Positions 9,401 through 18,973 are shown, numbered from the stretch's first letter. The stretch is DNA of 64,000 bases from Streptomyces marianii (GCF_005795905.1 NZ_VAWE01000001.1:4200001-4264000); one strand, 5' to 3'. Numbers and translations are program-made. The notes: generated by a model not told the origin, from the sequence alone.

Positions 9401-9414
9401 GTTTCACGTGAAAC
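9401..9414. promoter_or_regulatory. parS site 3
   Basis: A perfect GTTTCACGTGAAAC lies between the terminator hairpin and the trxA stop codon, in the convergent intergenic space. Confidence 0.95.
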
Positions 9415-9422
9415 GAAGGGCG

Positions 9423-9764
9423 TCAGGCCTTCGTGACCTCATCGCCGATGAAGGCATCGAGCTCACGGACGAGCATGGCCTTCGGCTTGGCGCCGACGAT
9501 CGTCTGGGCGACCTCACCGTTCTGGTACACGTTCAGCGTTGGGATGGACATGACGCCGTACTTGGCGGCCGTGGCCGGGTTCTCGTCGATGTTGAGCTTG
9601 ACGACCTCGAGCTTCTCGCCGTGCTCGGCAGCGATGGCCTCCAGCGAAGGAGCGATCTGGCGGCACGGCCCGCACCACTCGGCCCAGAAGTCGACGAGCA
9701 CGGGCTTGTCGCTCTTGAGGACTTCCTCTTCGAAGGTCGCATCGGTCACGGTCTTGAGGGCCAC
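9423..9764 (-). CDS. trxA: Thioredoxin
   Basis: This is a protein disulfide reductase reduced by TrxB. It has 113 residues with the active site FWAEWCGPCRQIAPSLE at about 27-43 and the cis-Pro region MSIPTLNVYQNG. It is transcribed downstream of trxB with a 44-base gap, so the pair is probably co-transcribed. In mycobacteria the same pair lies beside the sigM locus, as here. Confidence 0.97.
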   Translation of the reverse strand: MALKTVTDATFEEEVLKSDKPVLVDFWAEWCGPCRQIAPSLEAIAAEHGEKLEVVKLNIDENPATAAKYGVMSIPTLNVYQNGEVAQTIVGAKPKAMLVRELDAFIGDEVTKA

Positions 9765-9808
9765 GGTGGACTCCTTAGCTTGCAGGGTGGGGTGGGGTCG
9801 AGAGGGTG

Positions 9809-10771
9809 TCAGACGGTCGCTGCCGCGGACTTCTCCTCGTCCGCGAGGGCAGCGAGGAAGCGCTCGGCATCCAGGGCGGCGGAGCAGCCGGTACCCGCAG
9901 CGGTAATGGCCTGCCGGTAGGTGTGGTCGACCACGTCGCCGGCGCCGAAGACACCGGTGAGGTTCGTTCGGGTCGACGGAGCATCCACCCGCAGATAGCC
10001 CTCTTCGTCCAGCTCCAGCTGACCCTTGAAGAGCTCGGTGCGCGGGTCGTGGCCGACGGCGATGAACAGTCCTGTGACCGACAGCTCGCTCGTCTCACAG
10101 GTCTTGGTGTTGCGCAGGGTCAGGCCCGTGAGCTTCTGCTCGCCGTGGATCTCCGACACTTCGCTGTCCCAGGCGAACTTGATCTTCGGGTCGGCGAAGG
10201 CCCGCTCCTGCATGGCCTTGGACGCACGGAGGCTGTCACGACGGTGGACGATGGTGACGGACTTGGCGAAGCGGGAGAGGAAGGTCGCTTCCTCCATCGC
10301 GGTGTCGCCGCCACCGACGACCGCGATGTCCTGGTCCTTGAAGAAGAAGCCGTCGCAGGTGGCGCACCATGAGACACCACGTCCCGAGAGGGTGTCCTCG
10401 TTCGGCAGGCCGAGCTTCCGGTGCTGGGAACCGGTGGTGACGATGACGGCCTTGGCACGGTGCACCGTACCGGCGGTGTCCGTCACGGTCTTGATCTCGC
10501 CTGCCAGGTCGACGGCGACGACATCGTCCGGGACCAGCTCAGCGCCGAAGCGCTCAGCCTGTGCCCGCATGTTGTCCATGAGATCCGGGCCCATGATCCC
10601 GTCGCGGAAACCGGGGAAGTTCTCCACATCGGTGGTGTTCATCAGCGCGCCACCGGCGGTCACGGCGCCCTCGAACACCAGCGGGTTCAGCGACGCACGC
10701 GCGGTGTACAGCGCGGCCGTGTAGCCGGCCGGCCCGGAGCCGATGATGATCACGTTACGGACGTCGCTCAC
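9809..10771 (-). CDS. trxB: Thioredoxin reductase
   Basis: This FAD/NADPH flavoenzyme regenerates reduced thioredoxin. It has 320 residues. It has the FAD-binding [16 protein letters not shown] at the N-terminus, the redox site WCATCDG at about 135-141, the NADPH-binding [15 protein letters not shown], and the C-terminal FAD motif [10 protein letters not shown]. The GTG at 10771 was chosen because GAGGAAG precedes it and the family N-terminus ([12 protein letters not shown]) starts there. An upstream in-frame ATG at 10819 would add 16 non-conserved residues. Confidence 0.96.
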   Translation of the reverse strand: MSDVRNVIIIGSGPAGYTAALYTARASLNPLVFEGAVTAGGALMNTTDVENFPGFRDGIMGPDLMDNMRAQAERFGAELVPDDVVAVDLAGEIKTVTDTAGTVHRAKAVIVTTGSQHRKLGLPNEDTLSGRGVSWCATCDGFFFKDQDIAVVGGGDTAMEEATFLSRFAKSVTIVHRRDSLRASKAMQERAFADPKIKFAWDSEVSEIHGEQKLTGLTLRNTKTCETSELSVTGLFIAVGHDPRTELFKGQLELDEEGYLRVDAPSTRTNLTGVFGAGDVVDHTYRQAITAAGTGCSAALDAERFLAALADEEKSAAATV

Positions 10772-10891
10772 GGGTTTCTTCCTCGTCTCTGCAGATTGCT
10801 GCCTACTGGGGCCGGTCAACGACTCTCACCCCACCCAACGGATCCTACGGGGCATGCATTCCCGCCATGGCCGAGCGGCACGGAGGCTGTT

Positions 10892-11812
10892 TCAGGGGCG
10901 AGCGTAGGCATGAGTCAGCAGCAGCTCGCCCTTGCCTGCGGGGGCCGTTTCCACACATGCCGCTGCCACGACATATGCCTGTACCCGGGAGGCGTCCTCG
11001 GCGTGCGGCAGCACCACGAGAAAGGCCGGGGTGCCGTCGAAAGTGCCCTGATCGATCGCGATCGCCGCGTCGGTGCGGCCCGTGCCCTTCTGGACACAGG
11101 GAGGCACCGGAAAGTCCGGCGAGCGCAGGGGGGTGGATTCCGAGCCGACGGAGGCGTCCTTCTCCACCCGGGGTCGGGTTGCCGTCCAGCTCCCGGAGTC
11201 CTGGGGAGCCGCCCCCTCGGAGGACAGGAGCGAGTGCACCCTTGTCTGCAGAGTCGCCGCCGTGAAGTCATGACCGCCCGACGCGGTGCTCGCAGTGGCG
11301 TCCGCCTTCTTCTCGGAGGTGTCGCTGCTCGGGCCTCCGAGAGTCTGCAGCAGCACCACACTCAGGCCGACGGCGGCAGCGCTGAACGCGGCAGTGACCA
11401 CGGTGACCCGCCGCCGACGACCGGCCGAGGGGGCGCGGCCCGGTCCCGCGGCCGCGCGGGCGTGTCCCGCGGGGCGATCGGACGCCGAGGTCTCGGGGCG
11501 CTGTGCCGTCGGCGCTGTTTCACGTGAAACATCGGTGGGCTCATCAGCCGGGGCAGTGGCATTCAGCAGAGCTTCGGCCGCCAACGCCGCGTCGATACGG
11601 CCGGCGATATCGGCGGGCATGCTCGGCGGGCCGGGCAGGGTGCCGAGCAAGCCGCGGATCTCCTCCAGCGAGGTGCGCACGTCGGCACACAGATCGCAGT
11701 CTTCGAGATGCTTCCTCACGGCCGCCTGGCGGGTCGGCGGGAGAAGTCCCTCGGCGAGATCGGCGATCTCGGATACCTCCGGGTGCCGAGCCGTGCCGGT
11801 CGTGGAGGTCAC
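10892..11812 (-). CDS. Anti-sigma factor for the upstream ECF sigma factor
   Basis: This 306-residue protein has an N-terminal zinc-binding anti-sigma domain with the HxxxCxxC pattern (RKHLEDCDLCADVRTSLEE, about 33-51). A disordered linker, one transmembrane helix (VTVVTAAFSAAAVGLSVVLL, about 137-156) and an extracytoplasmic domain with several Cys follow. Its ATG overlaps the sigma gene stop, so the pair is translationally coupled. A perfect parS (11517-11530) lies in the linker and is read as TDVSRETA. The order matches the M. tuberculosis sigM-rsmM-trxB2-trxC locus. Confidence 0.85.
   Translation of the reverse strand: MTSTTGTARHPEVSEIADLAEGLLPPTRQAAVRKHLEDCDLCADVRTSLEEIRGLLGTLPGPPSMPADIAGRIDAALAAEALLNATAPADEPTDVSRETAPTAQRPETSASDRPAGHARAAAGPGRAPSAGRRRRVTVVTAAFSAAAVGLSVVLLQTLGGPSSDTSEKKADATASTASGGHDFTAATLQTRVHSLLSSEGAAPQDSGSWTATRPRVEKDASVGSESTPLRSPDFPVPPCVQKGTGRTDAAIAIDQGTFDGTPAFLVVLPHAEDASRVQAYVVAAACVETAPAGKGELLLTHAYARP
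11517..11530. promoter_or_regulatory. parS site 4, inside the anti-sigma gene
   Basis: A perfect GTTTCACGTGAAAC in the low-complexity linker of the anti-sigma factor is translated as VSRET, exactly as in parA. Confidence 0.95.
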
Positions 11813-12513
11813 GTGCGTCCACCTCCGCCCTTCACAGCAGCAGGTCCATTCGGCCCTGCGTCCCTTTCTCCGGTCGCCGGTGGGACGGATGTCCCAGGCG
11901 TCCGGTTCCTTCCCTCATCGGGGACGCCGTTATCCCTCGTATCACCGCGTAGATGTCTGAGCAGAGGAACGAGGCGGGCACGGCCGCGGGCGCATCTGCT
12001 CTTCACGGTGCCCGTCGGGACGTCCAGCACACGGGCTGCCTCCGCAACCGGGTATCCCTGCATATCGACCAGCACCAGCGCGGCACGCTGGTCGACGGGA
12101 AGTGTGGCGAGCGCCGCCAGGAGTTCGCGATGGAGGTCCTGGCGTTCTGCGGGCGCCTCGGCGGACTCATGGGGCTCGAGGAGCTGCTCCAGCCGCTCGG
12201 TGTCGTCCACCGGCGAGGTCTTGCGGGACGCCGCCTTGCGGGCCCGGTCGAGACAGGCGTTGACGGTGATGCGGTGCAGCCAGGTCGTCACGGCGGATTG
12301 TCCCCGGAACGTGTGGGCGGCCCGGAAGGCGGAGACGAAAGCGTCCTGTACGGCGTCCGCCGCTTCCTCCCGGTCCCCCAGCGTGCGCAGGGCCACCGCC
12401 CAGAGCCGATCGCGGTGGCGCCGTACGAGCTCACCGAAGGCATCCGGATCCCCGGCGACGTGGCGATCCAGGAGTTCCTGATCGTTCGCGCTGCCGAGTG
12501 TGGCGTTGTCCAA
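11809..12513 (-). CDS. ECF-family RNA polymerase sigma factor (SigM-like by locus)
   Basis: This 234-residue group 4 sigma factor has region 2 (FGELVRRHRDRLWAVALRTL, then EEAADAVQDAFVSAFRA) and region 4 (LPVDQRAALVLVDMQGYPVA and the helix-turn-helix LDVPTGTVKSRCARGRARL). TTG at 12513 was chosen as start because GGGAGGGGG lies upstream and the conserved domain begins soon after. Longer frames run into the preceding gene. Locus order (murJ, pseudokinase, sigma, anti-sigma, trxB, trxA) matches mycobacterial sigM. The symbol is withheld because sigM names a different gene in S. coelicolor. Confidence 0.9.
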   Translation of the reverse strand: MDNATLGSANDQELLDRHVAGDPDAFGELVRRHRDRLWAVALRTLGDREEAADAVQDAFVSAFRAAHTFRGQSAVTTWLHRITVNACLDRARKAASRKTSPVDDTERLEQLLEPHESAEAPAERQDLHRELLAALATLPVDQRAALVLVDMQGYPVAEAARVLDVPTGTVKSRCARGRARLVPLLRHLRGDTRDNGVPDEGRNRTPGTSVPPATGERDAGPNGPAAVKGGGGRT

Positions 12514-12545
12514 CGGTGAGCCCCCTCCCCATCGTCGTGCTGGTG

Positions 12546-14270
12546 TCAGCCGGTGAACTGCACGTCGGTGATCGCCTGCTTGTAGCCGGCATTGCTGAAG
12601 CGGTCCTGCGGCGAGTAGGGCATCGCGGTCATCCACAGGAGCACATAGCGGCTCTTGACCGGTTCCGCGGCTGTGAGCTTCAGCGATGTACTGCTGGTCT
12701 GACCATTCGCGATCTTCTTCATGGAGTCGACGGAGCCGGACGGTGACAAGCGGTCCGTCGCGTACAGCGCGATCTTGGTGTAGTCGCCACCGTGGCGAAG
12801 CATTATCGAGGCCGATGTGACCTCCCGCTCCGCGCCCAGGTCGTAGACGATACCCACGCCCTTCTTGACCTGAGGATGCAGGTCGGGGCCGTCTTGGAAG
12901 CTGTTGGTGCGCCAGTAGGAGCCGGGATCGTCGTCGTGGGTGCTCCGGGCGTCTTCCGCGTTCTGAGGAGTGCCGTCCGGTGCGTACTCCTGGGCACCCC
13001 GGATGGCCAGCGTTACCGGCTCCTTGGGCTTGTCGTTCTGCTTCTCGTCCGTGGTCTGGCTGTTCCCGGGTTCGTCGGGCGTCTGGTCACGATCCAGCAG
13101 CTTGTCGGCGATCTGCCAACTGCCCAGTCCCAGTGCGGCGATGAGCAGAGCTGACACCGTCCACTTCAGGAGCTTTCCGGTGCGGCTCTCCAGGGGCGCC
13201 GGCGGGACCACCACCGGCTGCGTCAGGCCGCTGCCCGGGTGGGCCGACGTACGGCCGTATGTGCCCTGTTGGTACGTGGTGCGCTGGTACTCCGGCGGGG
13301 CGGTGAAGGCCGGCTCCGGCGGACGGATGCGTGGCATTGCCGCCACCGCCTTGGCGAGCTCGTCCGGAGTGGTGCAGGGCGGCTCCTGGCGGGATGCGGT
13401 GGCCCCGTCGTTGACCAGGGCACGCATGGCCAGTTCGGAGAGCCCGCGGTGGACGCCGGCGCGCACCTGGTCGGGTGCGATCAGCCCGACGCCCTTGGGA
13501 AGCCCGGAGAGGCCGTACGCGTCGCTCTCGTAGGGCCACCGCTGAGTCAGCGCGGCGTACAGCAGAGCCCCGATCGCCTCGGTGTCCGTCCGCTGCGGCC
13601 GGTCGGCGCTGATGCCCCGCAGAGCGGCGTTCACGGCAAGGCCGCGGATCCTGTACTGCCCCGTGGAGCTGCGGAGTACGGCGCCGGGGGTGAGCCTCAG
13701 ATGAGCGAGCCCCTCCCGATGGGCCGCTGCCATGGCCTGGGAGAGCTGGCTCACCAACTGGTAGGCGTCATGGGCCTCCATCGGCCCTGCGGCGAGCAGC
13801 GCGGTGAGTTCGGTGGCGTCGGGCAGCCACTCGTGTACGACATAGACGAGGTCGTTCTCCTCGACGGCGTCCAGCACCTGAACGAAACGGGGGTCGCCCA
13901 GCAGAGCCGCCGACCGGGCCGCGGCCAGCACGGATCGAGCCCGGGGGTGGTCGGCAGGCAGAATGTGCACGCCGACGGCGCGGCGCAGTTTCTCGTCGAC
14001 AGCACGCCAACTGCTGAATCCGTCCAGACGGGTGACGCATTCCTCGAGCCGGTAACGTCTGGCGAGTTTGTGGCCGCTGTGCAGTTCGGGCGCGCTGATG
14101 GCCGACTGCTCCCGGGTCTTCCGTTCGCCGCCCGTGTCCTGAGCGCCCTGCTCCGCCGCCTCGTCGGCGTGCGCCTCCCCGTCGGTCGCGGCCTTGTCCG
14201 CCTGGGCGGCCAGCGGGTCGTCACCGCTGTTGTCGGCCACGTCGACGGCAGCCGTGCTACGTTCTGCCAC
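12546..14270 (-). CDS. Membrane-anchored protein pseudokinase with extracytoplasmic domain
   Basis: This protein has about 574 residues. After an acidic disordered N-terminus it has a Ser/Thr-kinase-like fold (about 70-300) that looks catalytically dead. The catalytic-loop HRD is replaced by HLRLTPGAV, the DFG position reads IRGLAV, and no AxK lysine is visible. A single transmembrane helix (WTVSALLIAALGLGSWQIA) leads to an outside domain of about 160 residues resembling a discoidin/F5-8C jelly roll. In mycobacteria the pseudokinase is fused to MurJ (MviN/CwsA-FhaA pathway), whereas here it is a separate gene 121 bases after murJ. GTG 14270 is preferred over ATG 14348 because of GGCAGGGAA. 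Confidence 0.85.
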   Translation of the reverse strand: MAERSTAAVDVADNSGDDPLAAQADKAATDGEAHADEAAEQGAQDTGGERKTREQSAISAPELHSGHKLARRYRLEECVTRLDGFSSWRAVDEKLRRAVGVHILPADHPRARSVLAAARSAALLGDPRFVQVLDAVEENDLVYVVHEWLPDATELTALLAAGPMEAHDAYQLVSQLSQAMAAAHREGLAHLRLTPGAVLRSSTGQYRIRGLAVNAALRGISADRPQRTDTEAIGALLYAALTQRWPYESDAYGLSGLPKGVGLIAPDQVRAGVHRGLSELAMRALVNDGATASRQEPPCTTPDELAKAVAAMPRIRPPEPAFTAPPEYQRTTYQQGTYGRTSAHPGSGLTQPVVVPPAPLESRTGKLLKWTVSALLIAALGLGSWQIADKLLDRDQTPDEPGNSQTTDEKQNDKPKEPVTLAIRGAQEYAPDGTPQNAEDARSTHDDDPGSYWRTNSFQDGPDLHPQVKKGVGIVYDLGAEREVTSASIMLRHGGDYTKIALYATDRLSPSGSVDSMKKIANGQTSSTSLKLTAAEPVKSRYVLLWMTAMPYSPQDRFSNAGYKQAITDVQFTG

Positions 14271-14391
14271 CGTCGTTCCCTGCCTCCCCATCCGTTGCGC
14301 CAAATCCAACAGCCATGCCAATTGTGCCCACAGTCCGCTGCTATGCACGACACACGGTGGCGGACGATGGTTGTGCAGGGACGGCCGGTCC

Positions 14392-16605
14392 CTACCGACC
14401 GAGTCGGCCGCGCACCATGCCGACCAGGGTGTTGAGCTCCTGGATCCTCATCCTTCTCGCCGCGACGAAGAAGACTCCGAGCAGGATCGCACCACCCGCG
14501 ACGAGTGCGACGAGCGACCCGAGCGCGCCCTCGCCGAAGGCCTTCAGCACGAAGTAGCCCACGGCGCCACCCGCCGCGGCCGCCGGCACGGATGCCAGGC
14601 ACAGCCGGGCGTAGGTGCGCACCACCTGGGTGCCGTCGAGGTCGCCGCCCAGCCTGTTCCGCAGCCGCCGCCAGGCGACCCCGACGCCGACCGCGTACGC
14701 GAGGCCGTAGGAGCCGGCCATGCCGACCACGGCCCACCGGGCCGGAAGGAGGAAGTAGCAGGCAGCCGAGGCGGCTGCGTTCACCGCGGCCACGATCACG
14801 GTGTTGTAGAAGGGCGTGCGGGTGTCCTCGTAGGCGTAGAAGCCGCGCAGGACCACGTACTGGACCGAATAAGGGATCAGACCGAGGCCGAACGCCATCA
14901 GGATGAAGCCCATCGAGCGGGCCGCCTCGGTGCCCGCCGACGCGTACAGCAGGGTGCACATCGGGACGCCCAGCGCCAGGAAGGAGAACGCGACCGGCAC
15001 GATCGCGACCGCCGAGTTCCGCAGCCCCTGGGAGATGTCGTCGCGGACCGCGCCGGGGTCGTCGTCGTGAGCGGCTCGGGAGATCCTCGGGAGCAGAGCC
15101 GCCATCACCGACACGGTGATGATCGCCTGCGGCATGCCCCAGATCAGCTGGGCGTTCGAGTAGGCGAGGAATCCCGCTCCGTCCTTGCCGGACGCCGCAC
15201 CGGCGGCGGTGGAGAGCTGGGTGACCACGAGCACGCCGGCCTGGTTGGCGAGGACGAACAGCACCGTCCACTTGGCGAGCCTGACGGTCTTGCCCAGGCC
15301 CTGGCCCTTCCAGTCGAAGCGGGGGCGGAAACGGAAACCCGTCTCTCTGAGGTACGGAAGCATCGCGAGAGCCTGGACGACGAGACCCAGCAGGGTTCCG
15401 ATGGCCAGCAGCCGCACGCCTTCCGGCGGGATCGTCCGGACGCTCATCTGCGACTCGGCGAAGCTGCCGTAGACCCAGATGAACAGGCCGAAGGTGAAGA
15501 TGATGACGATGTTGTTGAGGACCGGCGTCCACATCATCGCGCCGAACCTGCCGCGGGCATTCAGGATCTGCCCCATGACCACGTGCACACCCATGAAGAA
15601 GATCGTGGGCAGGCAGAAGCGGGCGAACGTGACGGCGACGCTGTTCGCCGGGGGATCGCCGGCGATCGTCGGCGACAGGGCCTTGATCAGCAGCGGGGCC
15701 GCGAACACGGCGATGAGAACGATCGCGCCGAGGGCGACCATGACGAGGGTCAGCAGCCGGTTGGCAAACGCCTCCCCGCCATCCTCGTCGTTCTTCATGG
15801 CCCGGACGAGTTGCGGGACGAACACAGAGTTCAGTCCGCCACCCACCGTGAGGATGTAGATCATCGTCGGCAAAGTCAGGGCGATCGTGTAGGCGTCACC
15901 GAGCAGTGCGGCGCCGAGCGCAGCGGTGATCACCAGGCTGCGGACGAAACCGGTGAGGCGGGACACCATGGTTCCGGCGGCCATGACGGCGCTGGATTTC
16001 AGCAGGCTGGAGGCCCGGCCGCCGCCCCCTTTCCGGGCGGCGGGCGCAGGGGCGGGCTCCGGCTCCCGTTCAGGTTCGGCAGGAGCCGTGGCGCGCCCGG
16101 TGGCCTGCTGGTCCCGGTAGAGGTGGGCGAATGCGTCGGGCTCCGGCTTGTCCTCGCCGGCCCTGGTCACCAGGTCGTCCACGCCGGTGAACTGCACGGT
16201 CCGCGCATCGTCCCCGTAGGGCAGATGGCGGGACGGGCCGTCCGGCTCGGGCGGCGGGGTCTGCGCCCAGATCCGGGGGTCGGGAGCGTGCTGCTGAGCC
16301 GGAGGTTGCTGATACAGCGGCTGAGGCTGCTGAACGCTGCCCGGCGGTGGTGGGGGGTGCGCGGCACGGTCGTAGAGCGCCTCCGACACGGGATCCTGGG
16401 CTGAGAGATCACGGGACCGGTACGGATCGTGGTCGTACGCGTCCTGGATGTACGGGTCGTCGGACGCCTCGCCGGCCTGCGGCGGCACCTGGGCCGTCGA
16501 CGGCTGCTCCGCCTGCTGAGGACCGTGCGAGGGGTACGGAGCGCCCGAGGAGGGCGCGGTGCCGTCCGCGCCCTGCCCGCGGTCACCGTCGTACGGCGCG
16601 TTCAT
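14392..16605 (-). CDS. murJ: Lipid II flippase MurJ (MviN)
   Basis: This transporter flips lipid-linked peptidoglycan precursor to the outer face of the membrane. It has 737 residues. A Pro/Gln-rich cytoplasmic extension of about 185 residues precedes a 14-helix MOP-superfamily core (about 190-725). The MurJ start is SAVMAAGTMVSRLTGFVRSL, followed by GDAYTIALTLPTMIYILTVGG. The ribosome site is GAGGTGGGG. The gene lies between the large exported protein and the pseudokinase in one direction and is probably co-transcribed. The extension is much longer than in E. coli MurJ. Confidence 0.96.
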   Translation of the reverse strand: MNAPYDGDRGQGADGTAPSSGAPYPSHGPQQAEQPSTAQVPPQAGEASDDPYIQDAYDHDPYRSRDLSAQDPVSEALYDRAAHPPPPPGSVQQPQPLYQQPPAQQHAPDPRIWAQTPPPEPDGPSRHLPYGDDARTVQFTGVDDLVTRAGEDKPEPDAFAHLYRDQQATGRATAPAEPEREPEPAPAPAARKGGGGRASSLLKSSAVMAAGTMVSRLTGFVRSLVITAALGAALLGDAYTIALTLPTMIYILTVGGGLNSVFVPQLVRAMKNDEDGGEAFANRLLTLVMVALGAIVLIAVFAAPLLIKALSPTIAGDPPANSVAVTFARFCLPTIFFMGVHVVMGQILNARGRFGAMMWTPVLNNIVIIFTFGLFIWVYGSFAESQMSVRTIPPEGVRLLAIGTLLGLVVQALAMLPYLRETGFRFRPRFDWKGQGLGKTVRLAKWTVLFVLANQAGVLVVTQLSTAAGAASGKDGAGFLAYSNAQLIWGMPQAIITVSVMAALLPRISRAAHDDDPGAVRDDISQGLRNSAVAIVPVAFSFLALGVPMCTLLYASAGTEAARSMGFILMAFGLGLIPYSVQYVVLRGFYAYEDTRTPFYNTVIVAAVNAAASAACYFLLPARWAVVGMAGSYGLAYAVGVGVAWRRLRNRLGGDLDGTQVVRTYARLCLASVPAAAAGGAVGYFVLKAFGEGALGSLVALVAGGAILLGVFFVAARRMRIQELNTLVGMVRGRLGR

Positions 16606-16648
16606 GGTTACCCCACCTCATCGTCCGGCCCGCCGGCCACGACATCGC

Positions 16649-18973
16649 TCAACGGTCCACCTTCTCACCCGCACCCGACGGGTCGGCGTTTTCCGGTCCG
16701 GTGTCCGGTGTCGGGTCACTCTGCTGCGCCGGGGTGCCGGGCACCGCGCTGTCGTGGGTCTCATCAGCCGCTTCGCCTGCGGTGGCAGCCTCCCGGGCCG
16801 CTGCCCGCTTGCGCTGGGTGTACATCCTGACGCCTGCGAGGACGAGCAGGAGCACACCGCCGGCAATGACAAGCATCACGGTCGGAGTGATCTCGGAAGC
16901 CTTGACCGTGAAGGTCATCGGTCCGCCGTAGAGCTTGCCGTCCTCGGTGTACAGCTGGGCCGTGACCTGGACCGGACCGTTGGCGTTGGCGGCCGCCGTG
17001 AACTTCACCGACTGGCTGTGCCCGCCGTTGATCTTGATGGGCTGTTCGGCGACCACACTGCCGTCGTCGAGCTTGAGCCTGGTCGGGTTCGAGGACTTCA
17101 GCCGGAGGACGAGGTTATCGACCCCCTGGACCAGCTTGTTCTGCACCGTCACGGGAATCGTGGCGCTGCGGCCCGACAGGGTCAGAGCCGATTTCTGGAT
17201 CAGCCGCACCTCGGTGGTGAGATCCTCCAGGTAGCTCTGCACGCCGTTGCGGTACTGGGCAGCCACACCAGCCTTACCGCGCCAGGACGTGGACATCTCG
17301 CGGTTGATCGCGTTGCCGAACGGGGTCACGACCCGGTCCGGGGACGTGAGGATGACCTTGAAGCTGTCCAGGGTCCCCTGCGTGCTCTTGATGTCCTGGA
17401 AGGTCTGGACGGGCAGCTCGCGGGCCCTGAGCTTCTTCGGGTACTGGGATGCGGCCGGTACCCGGGTCGTGGCGTCCGGGTCGGGCTTGGCCTCGGCGGC
17501 CCCGATCAGATCCAGCGGCTGGGTCCAGCGCTGGCCGGCCAGTCCCTGCAGCGCCTTGGCCATCGTCTGTGCCTGGCCTGCCGTCGGCATCCGCTGAGGA
17601 GCGACCACGATGCTGCGCTGGGCGTCCGGTGCCTGCCGCGTGAGAGCCAGTGACTGGGCCAGGAACTGCTGGACCGCGAGAGTGGAGGTACCGGCCTTGC
17701 TCAGGTCCCCGTAGAAGGCCTTGGAGAGCCGTGCGTCCGCGACCACGGCCGTCGTGCCACCGCCGATGGGGCGTGCGGCGGAAGGCGTGTAAGCGACCGA
17801 TCCGGTCTCCTTGAGGCTGTCGCTGCGGGCGATGATGTTGTGGGCGCCCGCGGAGGTGGCGACGTCGACGACCGACGGATCGACGGCGCCCTCCACAGGC
17901 CAGGCGAAGTCCGTCGACGGCTTCACGTGGAGGACGGTCTCCACCGTCGTCTCCGCCACCGCCGTCGCCCGCTGCAGATGGCCGAGCGAACCGGAGACGT
18001 CCTTGCCGCGGTGTGCGAGGGACGCCAGGTCGGGGTCAGCGAACGGAAGCGCGACGACCTGACGGTCCTGGACCACCTTCTCCAGGGAGCTCAGCCACTG
18101 CTTGGCCACGGCCTGGTTCCGGCCCGGCACGGTGTCCCCCGTCTCCGTCCTGACCTCATAGTTCCGGGTCATCGCATCGACCGTGGCAAGCAGATCCGGA
18201 TCGATGACCCAGGTGATGGGGAGCTGACTGCCGAGCGAGACGAGCTGATCCAGCCGGCCTCCCGGCGCGAGTTCGGCGGCGAGCGCGTCGTTCTCGAAGA
18301 CCGGGGTCTGCTGTTCGTCCGATCCGGTCTCCGCCGACAGATGGGTGGTGGAGATCAAGGGCCAGAGGAAGGTGAGCTGCGTCCTCTTGCCCACGGACTC
18401 CGGCTGCCAGGGGAGGAAGGTGCGCTCGATACCGAGCACCTGGTCGTAGGAGTCGCCGGCGGCCTGCCCGGAGAGTGACACACCCAGCTGGTAGACCCCT
18501 GCCTCGTCCAGCTTCAGCTTGCTGACCGGGACGGTGAGCGTGAAGTCCTCGCTGATCCCGGTGGCGAGCCGGTCGATCTTGACGCTGTACGGGCCGCCGA
18601 GTGCCTTGGCGTCGGCCCCCGGGGTGTAGCCGGTGGCCTTCGAGACCTCGTCGATGTCAGGACGGCCCGACAGACGAGGTCCGACGCGCAGATCGACCTC
18701 TGCGTCGGTGATGGTCTTCTTGCCCTTGTTGGTGACGGTGCCCGAGATGGTGAGCGTGTCATCCTTCACGGGGGCGCTGGGAGAGAGGCTGTTCAGCGCG
18801 ACGTCGACGGTGTCGGCGTCGCTCGCCCTGCTCGCGGCGTGCGTGACCGGTGCCGCCGGCAGGTACAGCAGTCCGGCGAGCAACGGAGTCCCTGCGAGGA
18901 GGGCGGCTGCGCGCCGCAACCACCGGCGGGCAGGAGAGGGAGCCATCCCCTGGAATTCTGCCGCCTCGGCCAC
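16649..18973 (-). CDS. Large exported, C-terminally anchored protein (DUF6049-type)
   Basis: This protein has about 774 residues. It has a signal peptide (WLRRAAALLAGTPLLAGLLY and an Ala-rich cleavage region), a CARDB-like beta-sandwich region (TISGTVTNKGKKTITDAEV) and a long central domain. A further beta-domain and a C-terminal membrane helix (VMLVIAGGVLLLVLAGVRMY) before a basic/acidic cytoplasmic tail complete it. This architecture recurs next to murJ in actinobacteria. Its function is unknown, and a surface role in envelope assembly is inferred only from context. Starts at GTG 18973 (after GAGGGACGG) and ATG 18946 are both possible. Confidence 0.85.
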   Translation of the reverse strand: MAEAAEFQGMAPSPARRWLRRAAALLAGTPLLAGLLYLPAAPVTHAASRASDADTVDVALNSLSPSAPVKDDTLTISGTVTNKGKKTITDAEVDLRVGPRLSGRPDIDEVSKATGYTPGADAKALGGPYSVKIDRLATGISEDFTLTVPVSKLKLDEAGVYQLGVSLSGQAAGDSYDQVLGIERTFLPWQPESVGKRTQLTFLWPLISTTHLSAETGSDEQQTPVFENDALAAELAPGGRLDQLVSLGSQLPITWVIDPDLLATVDAMTRNYEVRTETGDTVPGRNQAVAKQWLSSLEKVVQDRQVVALPFADPDLASLAHRGKDVSGSLGHLQRATAVAETTVETVLHVKPSTDFAWPVEGAVDPSVVDVATSAGAHNIIARSDSLKETGSVAYTPSAARPIGGGTTAVVADARLSKAFYGDLSKAGTSTLAVQQFLAQSLALTRQAPDAQRSIVVAPQRMPTAGQAQTMAKALQGLAGQRWTQPLDLIGAAEAKPDPDATTRVPAASQYPKKLRARELPVQTFQDIKSTQGTLDSFKVILTSPDRVVTPFGNAINREMSTSWRGKAGVAAQYRNGVQSYLEDLTTEVRLIQKSALTLSGRSATIPVTVQNKLVQGVDNLVLRLKSSNPTRLKLDDGSVVAEQPIKINGGHSQSVKFTAAANANGPVQVTAQLYTEDGKLYGGPMTFTVKASEITPTVMLVIAGGVLLLVLAGVRMYTQRKRAAAREAATAGEAADETHDSAVPGTPAQQSDPTPDTGPENADPSGAGEKVDR

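Noticed and set aside
14194..16404. 736-residue plus-strand open frame antisense to murJ
   Set aside because: His/Arg/Asp-rich shadow frame of murJ codon bias with no protein-like hydrophobic pattern.
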